From assembly GCA_013397865.1 (NCBI GenBank), contig VZTI01002652.1, forward strand, positions 529,868 to 593,867: a DNA stretch of 64,000 nucleotides. The letters are read 5' to 3'. The position numbers and the translations under genes are program-made. The DNA is from Struthidea cinerea (Eukaryota > Chordata > Aves > Passeriformes > Corcoracidae). Under the pieces are notes generated by a model. The model was given only the letters and a program-made list of their open reading frames with translations, did not search any database and was not told the DNA's origin. Positions 44,201 through 56,200 of the stretch are shown here, piece after piece; position 1 is the first letter of the stretch, and every line of letters begins with the position of its first letter.

Positions 44201-47200
44201 GAATAGTTCTCTTCTGGTTGCTCAAGAAGATCAAGTTGAACCAGCAAGAATCATTTTGCTGTTATAGCTCTGTCCCAGCAGCTTTCTGAGTAGTACCATT
44301 ATGTTGTCTATTAGTTTTGAGTTGTACTCTCTTTAACTAATACATGTTTTCTGGCAAAAAATTTAATTGCAGAGCAAATGGAAGATTGCAGAAGCAGCTG
44401 TTTCTAAAATCTGCTTGATAAAGACAGTCTTGTTTTTGTTCATTTGGATGCTGTTCTGTCCAAATAACTCTTCTGTGAAAGCTGATTCACAAAAATCAGG
44501 TATAGAATGATGTAGCTGGTGGACAGACTTTGGCAGGGCTTGCTGCAACAGTATCCCCAGCTTGGGAACCAGATGGATGTTGCAAATGGGTTGGTGGGGT
44601 GTTGGCAGCAGAAAGTTCAACCAGATGAAAACAATCAGCTGGGGTGGCTGGGGAAAGGCAGCAGTTTTCTCATGTCCTGTCTGACGTGACAAGCAGTGAC
44701 AATGGACTACCAACCACTGCAGGATGAGCAAGCATGGCCCAGGCATGAGCATAATGCTTCCAATGAGTGTGCCATTGCTAGGGGAACAGCCATGTCAGAA
44801 TCAACTTTGTTGTAGCTCTTTGCCTACTGAATGCAGATCAGGAGCCTTGACATTTATAAAGTTGTGGGCAGGGCTGTAAAACTCAAATTCCCAGTCACAT
44901 CACTTTTCAGTAGGCCATGCATGTAGATTGAAATAGACTTCACATTTTCCATGTGAAAAAAATGTGCAGCAGGATTCTTAGCCTGTAATTGACTGAATCT
45001 AAAAGTTCTGAGTTGAGTTTAGAAATTAGTAATTGATTAAGTGGATGTCGCCATAGAGAATTTCGTAGATTACTGCCCAGTTTTGCAGACAAGGTAGCTA
45101 AGTATGCTCAGGAGAAGTACCTGTCATATTTAGCTGGCAAGTTAGACTATCTTCATCTTGTGGAAAGCCAAACATTTATTTCTTCTTATAGATTTACTGT
45201 CTGTGCAGAAAAGACTGTGTGAGCCCTTTTCAGTCTAGGAAAAGGAGTTTGAGACCTAATTTCTTGCAGAGACTCCTTTCTTACTATATCTAGCTTAGAA
45301 AATCAGACAGTGGAATAGTCCAATAAGCTGTACAAAGTGAGTGAATAACCTGGTGAAAATAGTTCAGAAATTAGGTATTCTTTCTTTTTTTTTTAGCTTA
45401 ATAATGTATTTTTTGAATAAATGAGTCTGAATGTTTGGTACACAATCATCCTGTTACTTTCTGCCTGTTTTATACTCATGTTCTTTCCTTTAGCATTTAT
45501 TAGAACAGCTTCCCTTTCTATAGAGGGGCTATGTTATTTATAAATTGCCATTTTATTTGCAATATGCCGTGTATGAAGTGGGCCGTAGATGGTAGTTACA
45601 TTGCTTGAGAATAGAACCCTTAATTTTGATGTGTTTTATAAACAATGGGCAATAAATGGCCTCATCCTGTGTCCTTTGACTTTAGTGGGAGCTCTAACAA
45701 GTGTGTTTATGCCAGAAGAAGCCGGCTGCCAGCGCGGCGGAGCGGGCAGCGCGCCTTTGCATTCAGCACAGTTGTGTGTCCCCGTGCCAAGAATGAATTT
45801 TGCCGATTCAAATTTGCTCAGTTTGTCAACACACAGCTCCCATTGAACTTCGCAGGACGAGAATCATTCTTGGCACGGGGCCGCGGGCAGCCCAGGGAGC
45901 GGGGCCGGCAGCGCCGGGAGCTGTGCACTGGCCGGGGGAGCAGCGCCCAGCCTTGGCTTCCCAGTTTCCGAGGCTCCCGTCTCCCGGAGCGTGTGTTTGC
46001 TGTTGTTGGAGTGGTGGGAAGAGTCAGTGATAAAAAGAGATTTCCTAGGTTAGTTTTCAAGGCTATTTTTTTGTGTGTGTGGCTGTCTGGATGATTAATG
46101 TGAATAGGAAAATACTGTTGACCCATTTAAATCATGTTAGACTACATCCATTGCTCATCTACATAATGAAATACACACTGAACATTACAGCCTAAGTACA
46201 AGAGCCAGTGAACTACAAAAAGAATATTTTACTCATTTAGATTATGAAGTAAAATATAGGACATTAGCACTAATGATAGTATTAAATTTTAAACCATGCA
46301 AATTGCAATTGTCAGTGAAAAAGAACTATAAGTTGAAAAGGCTATTAGCATTTCAACTTTAACAGTTAATTTGAGTAATTTCTTTTTTCTGCTAGTATGC
46401 AGCTTTAAAAAGTCTATATGCAAAACATTTAATAGTAAGTGCAGAAGTGTTTGTTTTATGTTGTTATTTAATTTCAGTCATTAAAGAAATGTTAGAAATT
46501 AATTTGCAATATTAAAATATATTAACATTTTATATTACTGACAGTAAACTGCAATTTTTACTTGGGTAAAATCAAATATAAAAGGCAAGTTATTAGTAAC
46601 CAAGAGATGAAATAATTTTAAGCATTTAAGTACCAAAGCAGAAACTGTAGCCTTTAAAAATATGGATTTTGTCAAATAGAAACAGAATTGTCAGCATTTT
46701 AAACTAAATACAAATTTTAAAGTAGTGAATTTAGGCTGACAGGTTTCTATGGTTACCTACCTTTCCAATAGTTTGGTGAGATGTGTAAATTGGCCTGTGA
46801 GTCACTAGTAATTATTTGGGTTTTGTTTGTTATGGTTGTAATTCTGTGTTCAGTTTGAATCTAATACAGTTCATACCACATGCTTTGGTTTATGTATATT
46901 TTAGTGTGTATGATTGACAGTGATTGAGCATTTCTTATGGAGTGCTTGGTTTTTTGTTGTAAGTGCTGTATGTTGGTACTTCTGGAAATGTAAACAACTT
47001 CTTCCTGTATCACTATTTGATAAACAGGGATTTTTATGCTAAAAAGAGGTCTTTGTAAATGTTAAACAAGGAGATAAGTGAAAGGCATTTTAAAATCATT
47101 TAAAACATCTCCCAAACATTATATTGTACTCTTCCAAGTTTGATCCATAATTCTATCAATATAATTCATTCGGTGACCCAAATGTCACATATTTATGAAT

Positions 47201-50200
47201 AAGCTTCCAAGTTACACATTAATAGCACATAGTAATGACTGACAGGTTTAAAAATAAATGTTTTAATCAGGATGCTACAAGTTATCTGCAGCAAGCTCTT
47301 GATTAGAACATCTTCCTTGTGCAGAGCATTTTCTTGAAATAAAAATAAGAGCTTATTTCTACCACCGCTGCAGCAGTTTAGCAGAAAAAGGTATAAACTC
47401 TTCGACCTCTCTGCTCATATATTTTGAAATCTGGATTATAGGATGTAATTCCCCAACCTTAGACTCGTCACTCTAGCAAAGGACGCATACATGTTTTCTC
47501 AGTAAAGACTTACTGTCCTTACATAACTTGTGTTTTCATATGAAAACAGGACAATACAGGTAATTAATAACTTTTAACACAAGGCAAGAATTACTACTAG
47601 CTGTCAATTTTACCAAATGAGAAATAATGTAATCTTACTTTATGAAGGTGTTCATCCCAAAGTTGCTAGCCATGTGCACTTTTTTTCTTAATTTTGAGAT
47701 AAGACTGACCTATGATTCAGAAATCGTCATGTGTCCTTAGAGATTTGGCTGCAGGTGTGTTGAAAATACTTATTGCAGGAAAAAGACTGAGTACCTATTC
47801 TCTTCCCATGTGCCAAGCTACACAAAACATCTTCACACAATGTTCAGGAGCATTCCTAAATTTCCTACGCAAAGATTACTCTTATTGGAGCAGTGTTGCT
47901 TGCCTGCTAAAAGGGTGGGAAATGTTTTTTATGGTGATCCAGACATATTTTTTCCATTTCAGGTGGAAATTTAAGAGGTTAAAGAAGAATTTATTTTTAA
48001 CATTTAATACTGTGTCAGGCATGAATATAGGACATAAACATGCCAGTTGAAAAACAGTTGTTTCACAGAGCACCTGAAAAGATTTTAACCCAGTAGGATT
48101 CAATGAATGTTAGAGCTGTGGGTGGGTGCATACAAACAACAAGATTTGGTATTGTGCTGTGTGTAAGGACTGTTTGAATAGCTTATTATTTTAATCTGAA
48201 ACAACTGCTATTTTTTAAACTAACTTGTTCCAATAGTTGTTACTTCCCTACAAAATCAAAATAATTAATACAATAACCAGTCTTTCAAGCAAATGCAATT
48301 TCTCTGAGCTTTTAAAAAATCTAAAGATAGATAGAAAGTGCTTGGAAAATGTATTTAAATATGGAGGCCTGAGCAGATATGTTTCTCATTCTAATTTATT
48401 CACTTTATGATAAATTAATTTACTCAATAAAGGAATGCAGTAACATAAGAGGAATGTTTCTTCTGCTAGTCAGAGAAGTTGAAACTTGCCAGATGCTGTG
48501 ATCTGGAGCCTAAATTCCCTTGATAGTAACTGTGATTGAAGCCCTTAATATTGCTTTGTCCAGCTTTTGTACTGGACTTGTCTCATTTTGCGGTGATATT
48601 GCTTTAGACAACGCTGTCTTTTTATTTTCCTCTTCTGTTTTTCTATCAGAGAGAGAAAATGTAGTAGAAATAACATTAGGATGAAAGGCTCTATTGCAGA
48701 ACTGCAGTGCCCTGTTCCCAAAGTTAAGTCTGTACAGCCTGATCCTGTGTTCTGTAATAGACAATGCATTTCCTTTGGTATATTAATGAATATCTCTCAG
48801 CTATAGTTAGATTGTACTCTTTATTTTTTAAATCCTATAATAAAAGGGGGAAGTACTGTTTAATGATACCAGAATTTTACCCAGTTAATTTATTTCTTGT
48901 ACTGCCTTGGTGTAACTCTGTGTGTGTGTATATATACAGAACTGCTCAACTGGTCAAAGGAGGTTTTAAGGATATAACACTAATTTTTTCTTCTTGTTTG
49001 TTAAAGTTGCACTGTCAGTTGCTGCTGATAAAAGGTGGCATCGAGCCAGCTTCCTGAAGGAGCTGTGGGGAGGGTCATGGCTTGTCATGACCTGGGCACT
49101 GGTACTTGAATGTTGTTATTATTGGGATGAAGTACCCTTAGGCTGTCATCCTTCCTGTAAATAGAAGGGGTTCTGATTCTCTGTGGTTTCCCAGTTTACC
49201 AACTTGCAGAACAGCTATTTTGTTGGCCCTAAGTTTGACTGAATAATGAATTAGAAGCACATCACTATTCCAGAAGGCACTGATTCATCATTTTAGTCTG
49301 TTAGTCTAGACCAGATCATAGTAAGTAAAGCCAAACAAGAATCTGTTTCCCTATAGTTTATATATTTACAAACTGATTTGTATTGGCATGTAGCCAACAA
49401 ATTGCCCAGTTCCACTCTGCATGAAGTAAGGACAGAATTGTAATTAGTAAGGAGCATAACTGAGGGCCAAAACTGACTTTTTTCGGTGACATGGAGGAGT
49501 CACGGTAATGTTGGCAGAGGGGCTGACTCTTCTGCCTTGGAGTCAGTCACCATTCGACCATTGCTTTGCTTCATTGCCTCTCAGGAGAGTAACAAGAGCA
49601 GTTCTGTTAAAGCCTTTGTTAACTAAACAAATTCTGTCATTAATTTTGAGAAAAAATAAATAATTAAATAAAACAATCCCAGTTAGAATATAATGTTTGC
49701 AACGTAGTGGCCTGTGTTTCGGTTTATCAGGGTAGGGTCATAAGCATGCTGTTGTTGAAGTTTTCACCGGTGTTGTTGTTGTAACTGAAGTCACATCTAT
49801 CCTGATGAGTATTTCATTTCTCCGATCATGCTATTATAAACAGTGTTTTTACCCTTTCATTTCTGCTTTCTCTTTTCCAGTACCATCATGACAGCTGTGG
49901 CTGCGTCCTGTTTACAAATTGCTGCTAGTCACATTTTCAGTAGTCCTTATGGGTTTTGCTTTCCCCTAATACATCCAATTAGGAGGAAATATTTCTCGCA
50001 AGCACCAACTTGCTCTTCTCCTTGTAATGACATAGTTCTGCAATCCAGGAAACAGTGCTGCATGGTGTCTATGTCCACGATTTCCTGATGTGGGAAAAAT
50101 GTGTGGAAAGCATCTGGAGAGGAGGAGACCCCCTTTACCAGCTTGTTTCCTGTAAGCGAAATTGGAAGACCTTGTCTGTGCAAATAGATTTCAAAATAGA

Positions 50201-53200
50201 GTCTGCCCTTTGACTGTCTCCATAATTACACAGCGTTCTCTGTATTTTATTTGGCTGCCAGAGCAGTTAACCCCTGGAAGTAAGGGGCTGATGATGGCGT
50301 GACCAGCAGGGGTATGCAGACATGACCATGTGAATACACTCTTGTTTGGAGAAGCCTGTCGTTAAGACCTTCTTACAATATACTTTTACCAAATTTGAGA
50401 ATTATTATGTGTTGGATTATGTTGATTAAGATACATTATATCCATAATGTACAGAAAATGTGGAGGTAGTAGTTGCAAAAAAGAAAAAAAAAAAGAGAAA
50501 CAGAAAAAAGTTCTTTCATGGCTTTGATGTAATCAACATCTGTCAACAGAATGAATTTGCTTTTGTTTAATTTCAAGGGCTCTTGTCCTTCTACTTTGCC
50601 CAATCAGTTTCAACTTCTGCCTCAGGCATTTCCCTATGTTGTTCTTGGAGGTTTTTTCTTTTTTTTTCTTTTTTTTTCTTTTTCCTTTTTTTTTTTTTTT
50701 AGCAAATGCACAGGTTATTGCATGTGAAATGTGAGCTGCTCTTCTGCTACACAGGTTACACAGACCTGGAAAGAACCTTTAATCTTTCCCATCCTATTTT
50801 TGAAGCTTGGACATACCTTTGCAACAGGGGGGTTACAAAGTCAGTGTTTTATTAGGCAGTTAGAGTACAATTACAAGTAAAGGTCTTTCAAACCACAGCC
50901 CTTACTTTGGATTGAAAAATGGGAACATTTGGTAATTAGCAGTAAAAAGCTAAGTATTCTTACCTAGTTGACTTGGCTGGATTCCACGTATTGTTACCCT
51001 TAGTGATTTTTAATACCTCATTTTAAACTTTAATCTTCAGAAGTTTCAGCAAAATGAATATTTTCACAAGAAGCTAAATTATGCTAGAGTATTAAAATCG
51101 CCTGACAAGCCAAATGAAAGATCTCTAGTGTTTTACCTCCAAATGAGTATATATTAAGAAAATCTCCACAGTCATTCTTTTTTCAGTTTAAAAAGAAAGA
51201 TTAAATCACATATTTTGAAAAGGGTTGTCAGAACAATGCTTTTGATGTTGTTAACTTTATCAAAAGCTAGTTGGTTTTATTTCCTAAATAGTTTGGGATG
51301 TTAATTCTTGTAATCCTAAATAATTCTGGTACTCTGCTTCCGTTGATACTATGACTAAATTATTTTAAAATATGTTAATTTATTTCTTGTCTCTTTTAAG
51401 ATGTACCCTTGTATTTATTGTGGCTCAGAACTGTCATGAAGTTTATCCATGGGTAATTTTTTTTTATTTGCTTGGAAAATTGAAATTTTTCATGAATACC
51501 AGGAAAATGGTTGCTAACAATCACATTTGATGAATCATGTAAATGAGCAGGTTTTTGCACAGCTACCCCACACTTCATTCATTGAAAACATAGCTTAGTA
51601 AATTGCTGTAACTGTTAAACAAGAAGCATTAGGAAAGGGCTTATGTGAGAGTTCATTTTCAACATCTCCCATTAAAAATACTTCTTGACCAGAGGAAAAT
51701 CACATTTAAATTACTAAAATCAACTTAATTAAGGGTCATTAATAGAGATACACATAAAAAACTCTCCACTCTGTGAGTGAAATGGGAGCATTTCATTATA
51801 TAGTATAACATGCATGAACAGATAACAATTAAAATAGCCCTAGAGTAAAAGGCTAATAAATATAGGGCACACTGTGCTGCAAAATCAGTCACTTAAAAAT
51901 GCTCCCACCCATCATAATTCTTGAATGCCATATTCAGCCCCTCTGACTGACTCGTTTAAAAGGGAAAAAAAATGTAATTTCCACAAAGATAAATTCGTCT
52001 GGTAGTTCACAAGAGCTCACAGTGCATATTTATATTATTAATCCAAATGAGGGTCTGGAAGGTGTGCTGAGGAATCCAGCGGCTCCGGCAGGACATGCGT
52101 GCGCACGGATTGCACAGTGGGATTCACTGGCGGATCAGCAGAGCAGTTGTCAGTAATTTTCTGTGCTCGACGCATCCAAGCTGCTGATGGGATTTGGTAA
52201 CGCTGCTGCTTGTTCTCCTTAGTGCAGCTGATAGTAAATATTCTGTTGCTCGTGGCAGATGATGTAGCCTTGCTGTTGGGGCACAGAATAAACACATAAA
52301 GGGTCAACTTTGTATCGTGGTCATGCTGGTCTGTTACCAGCCTACCCAGTTTCACACGCCACGCTCTCCGGTGGCTGCAGTTTCTGCTGGAAGATGCATA
52401 AATGCCGTGTTTATGAATTATCTTACAGTAATTAATATACACAGAAAGCTGAACAAAAAGGATGTGCTTGAGCAGCAGTGTTGCAGAAGTAAATAAAGGC
52501 ACTGAGAAAAGCTTTGATGGGTGTAAGGGGTGGGGAGGAGGGAATCTTTGAGCCAGACTTGGAGAATACAGACAGTTGTTCCTGTCTCAGGTGATTGATG
52601 ATGTTGCTATATCAAATTAGCTGGGAACATGGGAGCTTAAAAAATAAAAGGAGCTGTGGAGGCATTAGAAGGCTCTCTTAAGGAAGGAGGTGTGTGGATG
52701 GAGTCCAGATTTTCATTATAAACCAGTAACTTCATTATATTTTAATGCCATTTTATTTAATTTTATTTTTACTTTGTAGGAGAATGTTTTCTCTTATAAT
52801 TTTTTATATTTCAAATAAAGGTTTAGTTGTCCTGTGTTTATAATTTGTGTGATATAATTTAGGAATTGTATTTTAGTATGGTGATACTTATGTGCTTGTC
52901 TCATTTCATCTGTTCAAGTAGTAGATATTTTTGTATGCATCTGGTTTATAATGAGTAGTTAGTAGAATAACAACAGGCTACAGTACCTTATTATCCTGCT
53001 ATTTTGTGACAACACTTACAGTGTATCTTTGGGAGAACAGAGGTAAAAATTTTATTCTAAATATAAAGGTATCCCTTCTGAATGTGGGCTAGTCAATAGA
53101 AATGCACCCGTGAATATGGTTTAATGTATTTAAGAGTGTGTATTTGGGGGTGTACATTGGGAATAATTGACAAGCACACTGCACCTTTTCTTCCCCAGTT

Positions 53201-56200
53201 AAATTGTGACACAGTAGACAAGGTGTCCAGGGAGCGTGCTGGGCATCAAGGAGAGCATTTAAAATACATGTTCGTGTATTGGTGTCCATGTGGACGTTAG
53301 CTGACCGCATCAGTGAGTGTGGGATTTCAATATATTTATAGTACCTTTAGCTGTGGTAAGAGCGAGGTACTTCAACTGCACTTTGTAAAAGTGGCAACTT
53401 GGCTTACGCTGTCAGAGTGATTACTACTTCTGATGGCCCAAAAGTTGCTGCCTCAACAGATTCCCTGCTTCCAAATTCCAGAAAAAAGGGCAAACCAGAC
53501 AGGGAGTTTGTAGGATGCTTTGGGTTCTTCAGACATGCTTACAGTTGCAGGTTAGGTGACCCTTTCTTTATTTTTTGTATGTTTGGGTGTTTTTTGTTAA
53601 TTGGACAATGATTTTTTTTCTTGTGAAGGAGACTCTAGGAAAGCAGATTATGGGGCTGCTGTTTAAATTCTAATTAATAGGCTACCAAACCAATTCATCC
53701 CCCTGTTAACTGGACAGCTTCACTTCCTTGGAGACACTTTTTCCTGTTTTGAAGCAGGCAGCTTCCATTGGGGTGCTTAGGTTATACTGAGAGCTTGAGG
53801 TGAACCTCATCCTTCAGCTCCACTTTCTTACTTACTAACAATTTAAAAAAACACCAAAAAACCCACCAGTAAAAATTTGCTTGAGTAAAAGTTTCTACAC
53901 CTGAATTTGAACCTTTCAGATATTGGTACCTAAATGTAGCCCTGACCAGCGTGCAAAGAGACAGTTGGGAACACTTCTAACACAAACCTGATGCAACTAT
54001 TTCATTCAGTCTGGGTTTGGGGCTCCAAAACAGTGCATAACTCCAATCTTCTGTATGTCATGGAATACTGTAAGAGGGCTGTCTGTGAAAGATTGCACAT
54101 GTGGAAGGATAATTTCTGCATCTGAATATGATAAATGCATTCAAAGGAAAGGAAGGAAGGTACAATAGAATAAAAACGTGAGATATGAAGGAAACTCTTC
54201 TAAAAAAAATTTTTTGCATAGTTACAAAATATGCAGTAGATTAATTTCTTTGTTTCTGTGATATAAAAATGTTTAGTTACTTCTGTTTAAACAAAAACTT
54301 TTTACTGAAGAATAGTTATTCATCTGGATTACTTGCCACAAGATTGCTTTTGTATTTGTATACATAATGACATTTTTCAGAAGCAGATCAACTGTTACGT
54401 TAAACTTATGTTTCAGAAAAAAACCTATGTTTAGACTGTAGAACGTTTGAGTAGTGGAAATACACACTGTGTAATTGTAATGTAATTGGGCAGTGTCAAT
54501 AATCCTTTTGAACTTCCTGGTTTTGATGCTAGCGTTGTCTTTTGTGATGCATTATTTTGGTTTTGATGTCTCTGAGAGCCTTTGGGCCTCAATGCCCTTT
54601 TTTTTCCCTTTTTTCCTTTTTTCTTTTTTTTCCCTTTTCCTTTTTTGAGGGGGCAAAATGTGTCGTTGCCCAACAACTAAGTTTGAGCTATGAAACTTTC
54701 ATCCCAAATTCCCGTGTGTGTTAAATGGAAATCTGAATCAAATACTCCAAATAAATTACAAATTTTAATCCCTTCAATTACTTTTGGCCAAGATTAAAAA
54801 TATCTTCTGAAGTTTTTTCCGTTGCCGCCTGAACAAAATGAACCCCGTTCTTTGTGTCTTGAGCAACAAGACAAAGAGAAACATTACCTTTGTTATGCTC
54901 AAATCCGTGACCAATTCTGCAAAAATACAGCTGAAAATATTGGCTGAAATAACATTAAATCTTCTTTTTTGTCTTCTCTTTTCTTACTATTGCCCCTTAT
55001 TAATTGCTTTGCCAAGCCTTGAACAGTGCAGCCGTGTAAATTGCTCCAAGCAGCGGCCAGTTAGAGCATCACTCCTGTCTGTAAACTGTGGGGAATTTTC
55101 CCACTCTGCTTTTTAATGCATCAAATCGAAACAGATTTGGTGTTTTATAAAGCTTCAAAGTATTGTTTGGGAAGCTTTTTGTGCTCATTTCTTCTCATCC
55201 TTACTGCTCTATCTTAAACGGCACAAGATATTTATTACTCTTGGCAACTACATGAGTTCTGTGTTGTGTTTTACATGATGCCCTTCTTTTTGCATACTTT
55301 CCATTTTGTAATGTGGAAGTAGAAAAAAATGTTAATAATTTTTAATTTATCTGTTAACAGGTTCTGTGACTGGCTGCCACATAATCTTGTCTTCTTGCAA
55401 TCGTAACTACCTGCACAGTCACTCAAGCAATCATCAGCAAAGATGCTTCTTCTTTCAGGGACAAAGAAATACTGCTTATAATATAGTTTGGCCAGCCATG
55501 GTTTCTCCAGCTCACGGAGTTCCTAAGGTACTGCAATTTCTGTTACATAATCTGTTCTTCAGTCAGTATACAGTTTGATTGCAGTCATGATCAAGTGTAT
55601 TTGTTGTCCAACAGCTGGGGGTTGGATCACTGTCCTGTTGCTTGGTCTGGTATTTGAAATAAGAGAGCTGTTGTTCAGCTGTCTACCATGTTAAACATGG
55701 TGATGTATTTAGTTAGGAGGGAGTTCAAACCTGGGGCTTATTCAGTTATAGTAGTATAAATGTGAGTATTATTATCAGTCAACAATTCTGGGTCCAGATT
55801 CTTGTTTGGAACAATTATAGACAGTCTTACTAGAAGTCGGTAGGAATCAGTTATGATCATCTGAGTCCCTTTCTGTATAAATCTCTAGCAAGCAAATTAT
55901 AAAAATGTTTATATTTTGCTAATGGTTTTATTGTTTATGTCAGAAAGAGAACGTACACTACCTGCTGGTAGCTGTCCTGCAACCCCACTACACGTTTTAA
56001 ATTTGTCTTTTTTGTGCCTGAGTGTTCTTTTTCCTTGCAACGTATATTTTTATTTTTATTTACTTTAGAGCCAAAAGGGACTTTTTCATGCAAATGCAAA
56101 TTTAACATGTGCTCCACTTCTGGTTTCTTTTTTTTCCTTTTCTGTTTTTTTCCCCTTTTAATTACAGCATACAGATTAACTGTTTAGTATCTTTCCTTTA

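Larger units (their letters stand above)
32661..55360 (+). other. METAP1D: METAP1D intron 1 (bulk)
   Basis: About 23 kb in total from 32294. It contains a GC-rich hairpin patch (34228-34420), an ancient MIR/L3-like repeat (41380-41526), a GC-rich island with a 17-bp inverted repeat (45715-45995), an AT-rich stretch with an exact POU octamer (46100-46700), T-rich low-complexity runs (50652-50700, 54595-54646) and a homeodomain-motif block (51660-52510). No CR1 was recognised, which is notable for a 23-kb avian intron. Open frames such as 38265-38654 (minus) and 44363-44752 (minus) have no family I know. Confidence 0.75.

Noticed and set aside
44363..44752. 129-codon minus frame in METAP1D intron 1.
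   Set aside because: No family recognised and no promoter or splice signals around it.
54431..54676. Minus frame with a poly-Lys stretch.
   Set aside because: The Lys run is the translation of a T/C low-complexity tract.
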